A stretch of DNA of 17,967 nucleotides, from the NCBI GenBank assembly GCA_029067025.1, contig JAIEFH010000221.1, forward strand, positions 1 through 17,967, given 5' to 3'. This document shows, piece by piece, positions 6,365 to 14,172 of this stretch. Source of the DNA: Oscillospiraceae bacterium. GTDB taxonomy: Bacteria > Bacillota > Clostridia > Oscillospirales > Oscillospiraceae. Position numbers and translations under genes: made by a program. Position 1 is the first letter of the stretch; each line of letters starts with the position of its first letter. The notes beneath the pieces were generated by a model. The model did not search any database, was not told the DNA's origin, and was given only the letters and a program-made list of their open reading frames with translations.

Positions 6365-6395
6365 AAAAAAGCGCGATTTGACATCGCGCTTTTTT
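6365..6395 (+). terminator. Intrinsic terminator
   Basis: AAAAAAGCGCGAT and ATCGCGCTTTTTT flank a TTGAC loop. It ends the transcript from the 5657 promoter and, being symmetric, could act in both directions. Confidence 0.9.
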
Positions 6396-6419
6396 CATGC
6401 CCAAAAGGAGGGCCCAGCC

Positions 6420-6485
6420 ATGCCGGAAGTCATTTTATCGGACTATTTGCATAGCGATAAATCAGAGGAATTTACAGAAATTTGA
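6420..6485 (+). CDS. 21-residue peptide ORF
   Basis: ATG at 6420 is preceded by AAAGGAGG with a 9-base gap, one of the best ribosome binding sites in this stretch, yet the frame closes after 21 codons (MPEVILSDYL...EEFTEI). Its TGA overlaps the TTG of the next ORF as TTGA, the same arrangement as an ATGA coupling. It may be a leader peptide, a signalling peptide, or the 5' part of a single gene broken by a frameshift into the following frame. No hydrophobic signal sequence is present. The sequence matches nothing I know. Confidence 0.45.
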   Translation: MPEVILSDYLHSDKSEEFTEI

Positions 6486-6679
6486 CGGCGGTATCTACGG
6501 CTGTGGTCAATTCCGCGGAGGAGTGTTTTCGGTGCCCACACGCAGACCGCTGCAAGCGGGTGAGCCAAACATACCGGGTAGCCAAAAAAATTGAAAAAGT
6601 GAGAAAATACTTGCCAAAACTACTCAGTTGGGTAGTGGACAAAAAATGCGGTAGTCTGGTAAAATATCATGTATTTTAA
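6482..6679 (+). CDS. 65-residue basic protein with Cys cluster
   Basis: It starts at TTG 6482, overlapping the stop of the preceding 21-codon ORF, with AGAGGA about 11 bases upstream. The product has ECFRCPHADRCKRVSQ (a C-x2-C-x5-C cluster at roughly 15-23) that could bind a metal or an Fe-S centre, then a basic helix (VAKKIEKVRKYLPKLLSWVVDKK) and a further Cys near the end. Its base composition is lower in GC than the surrounding genes. If the upstream frame is really joined to it, the protein would be about 85 residues. The last 40 bases contain the putative promoter of the next gene. I cannot assign a function; it may also be a decayed gene remnant. Confidence 0.45.
   Translation: MTAVSTAVVNSAEECFRCPHADRCKRVSQTYRVAKKIEKVRKYLPKLLSWVVDKKCGSLVKYHVF
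6636..6665 (+). promoter_or_regulatory. Possible promoter of the LuxR-type regulator gene
   Basis: TGGACA (6636-6641), 18 bases, TAAAAT (6660-6665), inside the end of the 65-residue ORF. It is overlapped by a small inverted repeat (ACTAC at about 6619 with GTAGT ending at 6636). Confidence 0.45.
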
Positions 6680-6705
6680 TATGCGCTGCCATGAAGCGGA
6701 AAAAT

Positions 6706-6735
6706 CGCCGATCCGTGTGTTTCGGTCGGCTTTTT
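6706..6735 (+). terminator. Intrinsic terminator or leader attenuator
   Basis: GCCGATCCG (6706-6714) pairs with CGGTCGGC (6723-6730), one base bulged, followed by TTTTT. It ends 29 bases before the regulator start. If the 6636 promoter is used, this terminator lies in the regulator's own leader and would act as an attenuator; otherwise it ends the mini-ORF transcript. Confidence 0.65.
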
Positions 6736-6764
6736 GCGCTCCTTTTTAGGATAAGGAGGATAGC

Positions 6765-9143
6765 GTGGAACAGCTTGATCAGAACTGTATACCCCCCGCC
6801 GCCGCTGCGCTGCAAAAGCTAAGGACCGCCAGAAGCGCGCCCTGCACCGTCTATATCTATGGGGCCACCGGCTTTGGCAAGACGGCGCTGGTACGATGCT
6901 ACCTGTCCAAACGGCGGTATACCTATCTTTCCTGCGCCGAGGGCTGGGAGGAAGGGATCATTCCCAAAGCAAGGGCGAACGCGAAAACCCGGAGTGTGGT
7001 GGTGATCGACGATCTCCACCTTCTGCGGCATGAGGAACAGCGCCGGATGGTGCTGGACTTGTTTCAGCGGAACGACATCTGGCTGGTGCTGATCAGCCGG
7101 AGCCAAATACCGCCCTGGCTGCTGCCCTCCTACATCCAGCATGGTTTTATGGTCATTGGGGAGGACTCCCTGCGGCTGACCGAGGACGAGATCGCCGCTT
7201 ATCTGGACGAACAGGGGGTTCCCTGCGGGCCGGACACCGTTCGGAACCTGTGGGGGATCGCCCAAGGCAACGCCTACGCCATTCGGCACACCGTCCTGCG
7301 TTTGCGGGAGGGGGCCAACCCCGGCCCGGAGCTGGTGCGGGAGATCGAGAGCGCCTTCATGAACTACCTGGAAAGCAGCGTTATGATCCAATGGGACAGC
7401 GAGCTGCTGGAATTTTTGATGGAACTGAGCGTGGTAGACGAGTTTACCCTGGAACTGGCCGAGACGGTCTCCGGCAGCCGTCACGTATTGGCGCTGCTGG
7501 ATCGTGCGGCGGAGGCCGGTAATTTTCTCCGCCAGGAGGGCGGCGTCTACCGCCTGCGGCCTATCCTGGTCCGGGCCCTGTGGGACCGGGCGGGGAAAGT
7601 GTTCGGCACCGCCCGCATGAAAGACCTCGCAGCCAAAGCGGGACTGTACTACGAATTGCGGGACGAGATTGCCCCGGCGCTAAAGATGTACGAATATTCC
7701 GGCAGCGAGGACCGTATCCGGCAGCTCCTGATCCGCAACGCCCGCCGCAACCCCGGCAACGGCCATTACTACGAACTGCGGCAATACTATTTCCGCATGG
7801 ACGAGAAGGAAATTGAGAGCAGCCCGGTTTTGATGGCGGGCATGAGTATGCTGTACTCCATGCTGATGGACGGGGAAAAGAGCGAGTATTGGTACGAAAA
7901 GCTGAACGCCTTTTCCAAAACCGCCCAGGGTGGAGAGCGGCGGGAGGCGTTGAGCCGCTTGACCTATCTGGATATTGGCCTGCCCCACCGGGGGAGCCGG
8001 GATCTGCTGAAAATCATGAAGCGGGTGCCGTCCCTGCTGTTCGACAAGGGCCTGGGTTTGCCGGAGTTTTCCGTGACCAGCAACCTGCCCTCCACGATGA
8101 ACGGCGGCAAAGACTTTTGCGAGTGGAGCAAACAGGACGAGAAGATCGCGGCCACTATGGGCCCCCTGGTAACGCGGGTGCTGGGCCGATATGGGAAAGG
8201 GCTGGTAAAAGCTGCCCTGGGCGAAAGTCTCTACGAAAAAGGCGAGGATACCTACCGGGTACTCACCCTGTTGGCACGGGCACAGATGGAGGCGGAGCGG
8301 GACGGTGTGCCGGAGATTGCCTTTGCCGCTGTGGGTGTCCGTATCCGTCTGGCGCTGGGGCAAGGGGAGCTGTTCGCGGCCAAAGAACTGCTGGCGTCTT
8401 TTGAGGCATCGGTGCGGGAGCAGCGGGCCATGCAGCTTCTGCCCAATATCCAGGCTATGCGGTGTCGGCTGGCACTGTACGAGAACGACAGGGAGACAGT
8501 AAATCGCTGGCTGGCGTCGGCCCCGGACGGCGAGAAGGAATTTTGCAGTCTGGAGCGTTACCGCTATCTGACGAAGGTGCGCTGTCATATCGCGGACGGC
8601 AAATATTTAGCGGCGCTGGGACTTTTGGAAAAGCTGCGCTATTACGCCGAGCAAACCGGACGGCCCTACATCCGTATGGAAACGGGCCTGCTGTCCGCCA
8701 TTGCAAAGGAGCGCATGGGCGGGCCATGGCGCGAGGATATGTATACCGTGATCCAAGAGGCGGGAGAGTACCGTTTCCTGCGGCTGATTTCCGAGGAAGG
8801 GGCGGCAGCATGGCCGCTGCTCCAACAGATGAAGGAAGAACTGCTGGCCGATGAAACCCTGGATAAAGAATGGCTGGGGTGTCTGCTGAACGAGGCGGAA
8901 GAAATGTCCCGGCGCTATCCCCATTACCTGGAGCGGCAGACGGCGGCAATGGCAGATTTCAGCGAGACGGCCCTTGAAATTCTGCGGCTGCAGGCCAAAG
9001 GGCTTTCCAAAAATCAGATCGCCAGTCAGCTCCATATGAAACCCGACAATGTGGGCTACCACATCCGGGAGAATTACCGCAAGCTGGGGGCATCCAATAA
9101 AACCGAGGCCATGCTGACCGCCCGCGGCCTGGGCCTGATTTAA
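6765..9143 (+). CDS. MalT-like LuxR-family ATPase transcriptional regulator
   Basis: A 792-residue signal-integrating regulator of the STAND/MalT type: an N-terminal ATPase, a long helical middle, and a C-terminal LuxR helix-turn-helix. The Walker A motif is GATGFGKT (33-40) and the Walker B is SVVVIDDLHLL (77-87). Residues about 290-720 are alpha-helical with TPR-like pattern, the usual place for inducer sensing. The HTH (about 730-792) reads LEILRLQAKGLSKNQIASQLHMKPDNVGYHIRENYRKLGASNKTEAM, a close LuxR fit. The start is GTG with AAGGAGG 5 bases upstream. The next gene starts only 38 bases after its stop with no terminator between, so the S-layer protein is probably co-transcribed with, and perhaps controlled by, this regulator. 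The inducer is unknown; nearby maltose genes are absent, so it should not be named malT. Confidence 0.9.
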   Translation: MEQLDQNCIPPAAAALQKLRTARSAPCTVYIYGATGFGKTALVRCYLSKRRYTYLSCAEGWEEGIIPKARANAKTRSVVVIDDLHLLRHEEQRRMVLDLFQRNDIWLVLISRSQIPPWLLPSYIQHGFMVIGEDSLRLTEDEIAAYLDEQGVPCGPDTVRNLWGIAQGNAYAIRHTVLRLREGANPGPELVREIESAFMNYLESSVMIQWDSELLEFLMELSVVDEFTLELAETVSGSRHVLALLDRAAEAGNFLRQEGGVYRLRPILVRALWDRAGKVFGTARMKDLAAKAGLYYELRDEIAPALKMYEYSGSEDRIRQLLIRNARRNPGNGHYYELRQYYFRMDEKEIESSPVLMAGMSMLYSMLMDGEKSEYWYEKLNAFSKTAQGGERREALSRLTYLDIGLPHRGSRDLLKIMKRVPSLLFDKGLGLPEFSVTSNLPSTMNGGKDFCEWSKQDEKIAATMGPLVTRVLGRYGKGLVKAALGESLYEKGEDTYRVLTLLARAQMEAERDGVPEIAFAAVGVRIRLALGQGELFAAKELLASFEASVREQRAMQLLPNIQAMRCRLALYENDRETVNRWLASAPDGEKEFCSLERYRYLTKVRCHIADGKYLAALGLLEKLRYYAEQTGRPYIRMETGLLSAIAKERMGGPWREDMYTVIQEAGEYRFLRLISEEGAAAWPLLQQMKEELLADETLDKEWLGCLLNEAEEMSRRYPHYLERQTAAMADFSETALEILRLQAKGLSKNQIASQLHMKPDNVGYHIRENYRKLGASNKTEAMLTARGLGLI

Positions 9144-9181
9144 CCCGAACCCCATCCCAAATCGAAGGAGGATATTGCTTG

Positions 9182-12100
9182 ATGAAACGCAGAATTTTGA
9201 GCATGATCGCCGCTCTGGCGCTGTGCCTGAGCCTTTGCCCCGCTGTGGCGTTCGCGGCGGAGGTTGTGCCGGACGTGGCCAGCGTACCCGCGCCCGTCGA
9301 CGAGCTGGCAGGGGACGAGCTGCCGGAGGATGAGCTGGACGAGGCCAACGTACCCGCACCAATCGACGAGCCAGCCGAGGGAGCGGTGGCGATGGTGGAA
9401 ACAAGCGATGGAACGACCGTCTACCTCAGCGAGAGTGACTTTGCAAACGCTTTTGATAATACGAAGTACAATAATGTAACCGTAACACTTCTGTCTGATA
9501 TACAGCCGGGTAGCATAGATATGGGTGACGTACAGGCCAGGGTGCATATATTTAACACCAGTACATTGGACTTGGCAGGGCATACAATTACCGGCAGCGA
9601 TACGACCATTTATATTTGGCCTACGAGCAATTTGACTATTCAGGACAGCAGCTCCGGCAAAACCGGACAGGTGGTTTCTACTGGCGGTGCAGCTATTTTA
9701 ACACAAACAGGCATGGTGTCATTGACAGGCGGAACCTACACAGGCAACCCGACGATAGATGGAAAAAATTCGTCTACGAATGTCAGTTCGCTACTGGCAA
9801 ACTGCGGTGCCCAGGACACACCGCACTATGCCTACTTTGACGCCCAAGGAAATCCGATTGCGCTCGAAGAAAGCCAAAGGGAGTTGACTGGCACAGTCAC
9901 GGTGAAGGAGTGTACCCATTCGGGGGGCCTCCAGGACAACGGCGACGGCACCCATAGTATCAACTGCCCCTACTGCGGCTATACCGGGGCGGCGGAGAAC
10001 TGCTCCTACGGCGACGCGCAGCAGCACGACGAAACCAGCCACACCCGGACCTGTACGGTCTGCGGGTATGAAAAGGTGGAAACGCATACTTTTGGCTCTG
10101 CCAGCAAGGAGGAAAGCGGGTTCATTACCTTTTTTTACCAATGCCTGAAATGCAACTATACGACGGAGCCCATTGGTACTGCTCAGCTCACAATTCCCCA
10201 AAACCTTGTCTATGGACAGACGGCCGGGAAAATCATATCGGTTGAGCCAAATTTTTCCTATGAAAGCATAACACTGGATCTGGACTGGAGCGGTAACGAA
10301 GTCAATAGTGCGAGTATAGAACTTCCGGCGGTCATGTCTGTTGGAATGCATATGGTATGCATTTTAATTGTCGCTGAAGGGTTCACAAATGAGTCTTATG
10401 TTGCCTTCACCGTTGGCAAGGCCCCGCTGACGGAGGATATGGTGGCCCTCCCGGCGAGCGTTGCCTACAGCGGCGCGGCGCAGAAGCCCACTATTACGGT
10501 CAAGCAGGGTGAAAACCCGCTGACAGAGGGAACGGACTATGACCTTGCCTACAGCACCACCGATTTCACCAATGTCGGAACGGTCACTGTGACTGTCACC
10601 GGCAAAGGCAATTACGAGGGCACGGTCAAAAAGACGTTCACCATCGAAAAGGCCACACCCACCACCACTGCCCTCAGGGCGACGCTGTTTTATGGCCAGA
10701 AGCTGTCCGACAGCGACCTGAACGGCGGCAGCGCGGTCAATCCCAACAGCGGCGCCGCCGTTGAGGGCAAATGGAGCTGGGCCAGCCCCAACACACAGCC
10801 CGCCGGGAGCGGCCCCTTCGCCATGGCCTTTACCCCTGCGGACACCAAGAACTATGAGATCCCGGCCAGCTCCGAGGTGAGCGTGACCGTGAACCCCGCC
10901 GAGCCGAAGCTCACCCTGAGCGTCCCCGCCTATCAGGTCGCCAATGGGGACGTGACCGTGACGCACACCGTGGCCAATCCCTACGACGCCGGTTTGCAGG
11001 ATGTCCCCGCCGTCACGCTGACTTACAAGATCGGCGACACTACGGAAACCATTGGCGCGGACGGCAAATTCCACATTCCCGAGGGTACGGCGGTTGGTAC
11101 GGTCATCACCGTCACCATGACTGCCGCCGCCGTTGACGGGAAGTACACCGCCGCCACCAAGACGGCCACCGTGGAAGTGACCGACAAGATCCCCGTGGAA
11201 ATCACCGGCGTCAGCGTGACCGGGCGGGCCTACAACGGCACAGCCATCAAATACACCGGCGCCCCCGTGGTCAAGACCCTGGACGGCAAGACCGTCACGG
11301 GCGCGGCCGTCACCTACACCTGGAGCACGGCGGACGGCGGAGCCCCGGTCAACGCGGGCGACTATTCGCTGGAAATCACGGCGGGCGGCGAATACGCGGG
11401 CAAAACAACGCTGAACTTCACCATCAGTAAGGCCAGCGTCACCATCACGGCGGCGAGCAAATCCGCCACCGTGGGGAGCGCGCAGCCGGAGCTGACCTAT
11501 ACCGTTACGGGTCTCGTCGGCGATGACAAGCTGCTCACCGAACCCACGCTGGCCTGTGCCCCTGATATGAACACCGTGGGCAGCTATCCCATCACCGCCA
11601 GCGGGGCGGCTGTGCCCAACACCGGCAATTACAACTCGGAGATCACCTATGTGGCGGGCGCCCTGACCGTGACAGCCGTGCCCTCCAGCGGCGGCAGCTC
11701 CGGCGGGGGCGGCTCCTCCTCCGGCACGTCCCTGCCCGTGACCACCACCGGGCAGAACAGCTCCACCGTGACCACCACGACCACCGCTGTCCCCACCGCC
11801 AGCACCAGCGGCGGCAGGGCTGCCGCCGCCGTAGACACGGCCATGGGCAATGAGATCATCAGGCAGGCCGTGGCGAACAAGAGCGAGAACGTGGTGATCG
11901 CGCCCAAAGTCACCGGGAGCGTGACCCGTGCCGAGGTTTCCATCCCCGCCGCCACCGTGGGGCAGATCAGGAGCCAGACTACTGCCAGCTTGACCATTGC
12001 CACCCCTGTGGCTGACGTGACCATCCCGAACGGCGCGCTGGGCAGCCTGTCCAGCGCAAGCGGTGACGTTACCGTCACCGCTGTGAAGACGGTTAATGCG

Positions 12101-12847
12101 GTAGAGCTGTCCGTAACGATGGGCGGCAGGACTGTGACAAGCGTTCCTGGGGGACTTACCCTCACCGTCCCCGCCTACACCACCCCCGGTACCGTGGCCG
12201 TGCTGGTCTATGACAACGGCACACGGGAGGTGGTGCGGAAGTCCGTGGCGGACAACGGCAGCGTGACCATCCCGCTGGACGGCTCCGCCAAGCTGGAAAT
12301 CGTGGACAACAGCAAGTATTTCTACGATGTGCCCGCCACGAGCTGGGCGGCGGACGCTGTGGCCTTTGCCAGCGCCCATGAGCTATTCAACGGCACTGGT
12401 ACAAATCAGTTCAGCCCCAACCTACCCATGAGCCGGGGTATGCTGGCCACCGTCCTGCACAACCTGGAAAGCAACCCCTATCAGCCCTTTACTGGTGTAT
12501 TTGCCGACGTAAACAGCGGCGCATGGTATGCCGAGGGCGTGGCCTGGGCCGCGGCCAATGGCATCGTGACCGGCTACGGCAACGGGCAGTTTGGCCCCAA
12601 CGATAACATTACGCGGGAGCAGTTGGCCGTCATGCTGTGGCGGTACGCTGGAAGCCCCGCCGCTGCGGGCAGGGAGCTGCATTTTGCCGACGCATACCGG
12701 GCCAGTGATTGGGCGCTGGAGGCCCTGCGCTGGGCTACCCAGAACGGCATTATCAACGGCAAGGGCAGCGGCATCCTGGATCCCACCGGGCAGGCCACCC
12801 GCGCGGAGACGGCGCAGATGCTGAAGAACTTTATGGAGAACCAGTAA
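9182..12847 (+). CDS. Secreted repeat protein with three S-layer homology domains
   Basis: A 1221-residue exported protein. Residues 1-27 form a signal peptide (MKRRILSM, hydrophobic core, AFA before AEVV). An acidic spacer with a doubled VPAP(V/I)DE motif follows. Residues about 75-230 look like a short right-handed beta-helix (LDLAGHTITG, LTIQDSSSGKTGQV, VSLTGGTYTG). About 243-330 carries CPYCGY, CTVCGY and CLKCNY pairs, zinc-ribbon-like. About 410-836 holds several Ig-like/MBG-type repeats (YSGAAQKPTITV..., YNGTAIKYTG..., ATVGSAQPELTYTVTGLVGDDKL). A Ser/Gly/Thr linker (836-883) leads to a beta-rich module and three SLH domains (about 1046-1098, 1104-1160, 1166-1221) that would bind the pyruvylated secondary wall polymer. 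AAGGAGG suits ATG 9182 or TTG 9179. Role: a surface adhesin or scaffold; no enzyme active site was recognised. Confidence 0.93.
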   Translation: MKRRILSMIAALALCLSLCPAVAFAAEVVPDVASVPAPVDELAGDELPEDELDEANVPAPIDEPAEGAVAMVETSDGTTVYLSESDFANAFDNTKYNNVTVTLLSDIQPGSIDMGDVQARVHIFNTSTLDLAGHTITGSDTTIYIWPTSNLTIQDSSSGKTGQVVSTGGAAILTQTGMVSLTGGTYTGNPTIDGKNSSTNVSSLLANCGAQDTPHYAYFDAQGNPIALEESQRELTGTVTVKECTHSGGLQDNGDGTHSINCPYCGYTGAAENCSYGDAQQHDETSHTRTCTVCGYEKVETHTFGSASKEESGFITFFYQCLKCNYTTEPIGTAQLTIPQNLVYGQTAGKIISVEPNFSYESITLDLDWSGNEVNSASIELPAVMSVGMHMVCILIVAEGFTNESYVAFTVGKAPLTEDMVALPASVAYSGAAQKPTITVKQGENPLTEGTDYDLAYSTTDFTNVGTVTVTVTGKGNYEGTVKKTFTIEKATPTTTALRATLFYGQKLSDSDLNGGSAVNPNSGAAVEGKWSWASPNTQPAGSGPFAMAFTPADTKNYEIPASSEVSVTVNPAEPKLTLSVPAYQVANGDVTVTHTVANPYDAGLQDVPAVTLTYKIGDTTETIGADGKFHIPEGTAVGTVITVTMTAAAVDGKYTAATKTATVEVTDKIPVEITGVSVTGRAYNGTAIKYTGAPVVKTLDGKTVTGAAVTYTWSTADGGAPVNAGDYSLEITAGGEYAGKTTLNFTISKASVTITAASKSATVGSAQPELTYTVTGLVGDDKLLTEPTLACAPDMNTVGSYPITASGAAVPNTGNYNSEITYVAGALTVTAVPSSGGSSGGGGSSSGTSLPVTTTGQNSSTVTTTTTAVPTASTSGGRAAAAVDTAMGNEIIRQAVANKSENVVIAPKVTGSVTRAEVSIPAATVGQIRSQTTASLTIATPVADVTIPNGALGSLSSASGDVTVTAVKTVNAVELSVTMGGRTVTSVPGGLTLTVPAYTTPGTVAVLVYDNGTREVVRKSVADNGSVTIPLDGSAKLEIVDNSKYFYDVPATSWAADAVAFASAHELFNGTGTNQFSPNLPMSRGMLATVLHNLESNPYQPFTGVFADVNSGAWYAEGVAWAAANGIVTGYGNGQFGPNDNITREQLAVMLWRYAGSPAAAGRELHFADAYRASDWALEALRWATQNGIINGKGSGILDPTGQATRAETAQMLKNFMENQ

Positions 12848-12854
12848 GCCTATG

Positions 12855-12887
12855 AAAGCGGGGCGGATTTTCCGCCCCGCTTTCTTT
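12855..12887 (+). terminator. Intrinsic terminator of the regulator/S-layer operon
   Basis: AAAGCGGGGCGGA pairs with TCCGCCCCGCTTT, followed by CTTT. It begins 7 bases after the stop codon. Confidence 0.9.
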
Positions 12888-13014
12888 ATAAGCTGATTTA
12901 TGCGTCCTGCGCTTGTCTCTCTTAATCTGCGTTGTCCGCTTCTTCCGCCGCTTGCCTGTCCGGTGGGCTTTCATTGGGGAAATCGACTTGTCACCCGAAT
13001 TTAACAAGTACCGT

Positions 13015-13057
13015 AAAAAGACAACCGCATGACACCGAAGTATCATGCAGTCGCTTT
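13015..13057 (-). terminator. UUCG-capped terminator of nrdD-nrdG-dut
   Basis: On the minus strand GCATGATAC-UUCG-GTGTCATGC (13027-13048) forms a stem capped by a stable UUCG tetraloop. The stem extends outward with several wobble pairs (GCGACU with GGUUGU) to a UUUUU run at 13015-13019. It lies about 50 bases after the dut stop. The gene-free gap 12888-13109 otherwise shows only a second hairpin (13082-13111). Confidence 0.65.
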
Positions 13058-13081
13058 CCAGTTTAGAAAACTTCTTTACCA

Positions 13082-13111
13082 GCCCCGCCCATAAGCCGGG
13101 GCCGCTTTTTT
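13082..13111 (+). terminator. Plus-strand terminator-like hairpin
   Basis: GCCCCG (13082-13087) pairs with CGGGGC (13097-13102), followed after CCG C by TTTTTT. It overlaps the end of dut. No plus-strand gene ends just before it, so it may be a back-up for read-through from the S-layer operon. Confidence 0.5.
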
Positions 13112-13553
13112 ATTTGTTTCCGGTGGAGCCAAAGCCCCCCGCGCCCCGCCGGGTATCGTCCAGCTCGTCCACACTCTGGAATTGGGCGGTGAGATACGGG
13201 GCGATGACCAACTGGGCAATGCGGTCGCCGCACTCCACCGTGCACGTCTCGCCGCTGTGGTTATGGAGGGATACCATCAGCTCCCCCCGGTAGTCGGCGT
13301 CGATCACCCCCACCTTGTTGGCGGGGGCCAGCCCCTGCTTGGTGGCCAGGCCGGAGCGGGCGTACACCAGCCCCACATATCCCTGGGGAATGGCCAGGGC
13401 CAGCCCGGTGTGGATCAGCGCCGTCTCTCCAGAGGCAATAATCACCGGGGCGTCGGTGAGGGCATACAGGTCGGCCCCGGCGGCGTCAGCGGAGCCGTAG
13501 GCGGGCAGCTTGGCCCGGGGGTCAAGGAGCTTGACGGAAACAGGAGCGGTCAT
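13110..13553 (-). CDS. dut: dUTP diphosphatase (dUTPase)
   Basis: A 147-residue trimeric dUTPase that hydrolyses dUTP to dUMP and pyrophosphate, keeping uracil out of DNA and supplying dUMP for thymidylate synthesis. All five family motifs are present in order: AGADLYA (25-31), ARSGLATKQG (65-74), VGVIDADYRGE (81-91), CGDRIAQLVI (108-117) and the C-terminal P-loop-like RRGAGGFGSTG (135-145). The length is normal. AAAGGAGG precedes the ATG and overlaps the nrdG stop codon; the two genes are only 13 bases apart, so dut is the third gene of the nrdD-nrdG-dut operon. That grouping puts dNTP production and dUTP clearance under one promoter. Confidence 0.97.
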   Translation of the reverse strand: MTAPVSVKLLDPRAKLPAYGSADAAGADLYALTDAPVIIASGETALIHTGLALAIPQGYVGLVYARSGLATKQGLAPANKVGVIDADYRGELMVSLHNHSGETCTVECGDRIAQLVIAPYLTAQFQSVDELDDTRRGAGGFGSTGNK

Positions 13554-13566
13554 GGCGGGGCCTCCT

Positions 13567-14109
13567 TTAAATAGATTGAATGGTCATTTCTCCATCCCAG
13601 AGGACAGGGGAATTGGCCTCCAGGCTGGCGGGGACGTTCAAAATCCGCTGGTTGGAGGAACCCCGGAAGCGCAGGCTGAGATCCTTTTTCGCCTCGATGA
13701 AGGGCCCGTCCACCAGCACGTCAATGTAAGAGAGCATCTCGTCTGTACACTCGCACCGGGCCCGGCTGTCCTTCCACAGCTCCCCGTCCAGCGTATACCC
13801 GGAGTAGCACCAGATCTCCTTGGCGGGATAGGCTTCTTTGACCCGCCGCAGCAGGGGGAGCAGGGCCCGCTGGTTGTCCGGCTCAAAGGGCTCGCCCCCC
13901 AGCAGGGACAGGCCCTTGATGTGGGCGGGGGAGAGGGCCTGGACGATCCTGTCCTCCTCCGCCCGGGTGAAGGGCTGGCCGTAGTTGAAGTCCTGGGCCT
14001 CCTCGTTGAAGCAGCCGGGACAGTGGTGGGTGCACCCGGACACGAACAGCGAAATTCGCACGCCAGGGCCGTTGGCCACATCGGCCCATTTGATGGTTGC
14101 GTAGTTCAT
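13567..14109 (-). CDS. nrdG: Anaerobic ribonucleotide reductase activating protein (radical SAM)
   Basis: A 180-residue radical-SAM activase that uses a 4Fe-4S cluster and S-adenosylmethionine to place the glycyl radical on NrdD. The cluster motif is CTHHCPGC (C26, C30, C33), preceded by GPGVRISLFVSG; later SLLGGEPFEPDN and EIWCYSGYTLDGE match the GGEP and sheet motifs of the family. The ATG at 14109 follows AAAGGAG by 7 bases; a TTG two codons earlier is less likely. It lies 63 bases downstream of nrdD, behind a stable hairpin, and 13 bases before dut. Size and motifs are all normal. Confidence 0.96.
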   Translation of the reverse strand: MNYATIKWADVANGPGVRISLFVSGCTHHCPGCFNEEAQDFNYGQPFTRAEEDRIVQALSPAHIKGLSLLGGEPFEPDNQRALLPLLRRVKEAYPAKEIWCYSGYTLDGELWKDSRARCECTDEMLSYIDVLVDGPFIEAKKDLSLRFRGSSNQRILNVPASLEANSPVLWDGEMTIQSI

Positions 14110-14135
14110 GAACAATCTCCTTTATGGTGAAAGGA

Positions 14136-14160
14136 AGGGGCGGCCGGAACGACCGCCCCT
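14136..14160 (-). promoter_or_regulatory. Hairpin between nrdD and nrdG
   Basis: AGGGGCGG (14136-14143) and CCGCCCCT (14153-14160) form an 8-bp GC stem. On the minus strand it is followed by TCCTTTC, a poor U-run, so it should weaken rather than stop read-through to nrdG, or stabilise the nrdD 3' end. On the plus strand it is followed by TTTTG and looks like a terminator, but no plus-strand gene is present. Confidence 0.55.
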
Positions 14161-14172
14161 TTTGTGTTTTTC

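Noticed and set aside
6397..6594. A 65-codon plus-strand frame overlapping the two mini-ORFs
   Set aside because: Its ATG follows the terminator T-run directly with no ribosome binding site, while the alternative ATG at 6420 has AAAGGAGG at good distance.
6765..9143. Naming the regulator malT
   Set aside because: The architecture is MalT-like, but no maltose or maltodextrin gene is nearby and the inducer-binding region is too diverged to assign.
12831..13046. A 71-codon minus-strand frame with a Lys/Arg-rich product
   Set aside because: It starts within the UUCG-capped terminator, has no ribosome binding site, and runs through the S-layer terminator. The composition looks like chance translation of intergenic DNA.
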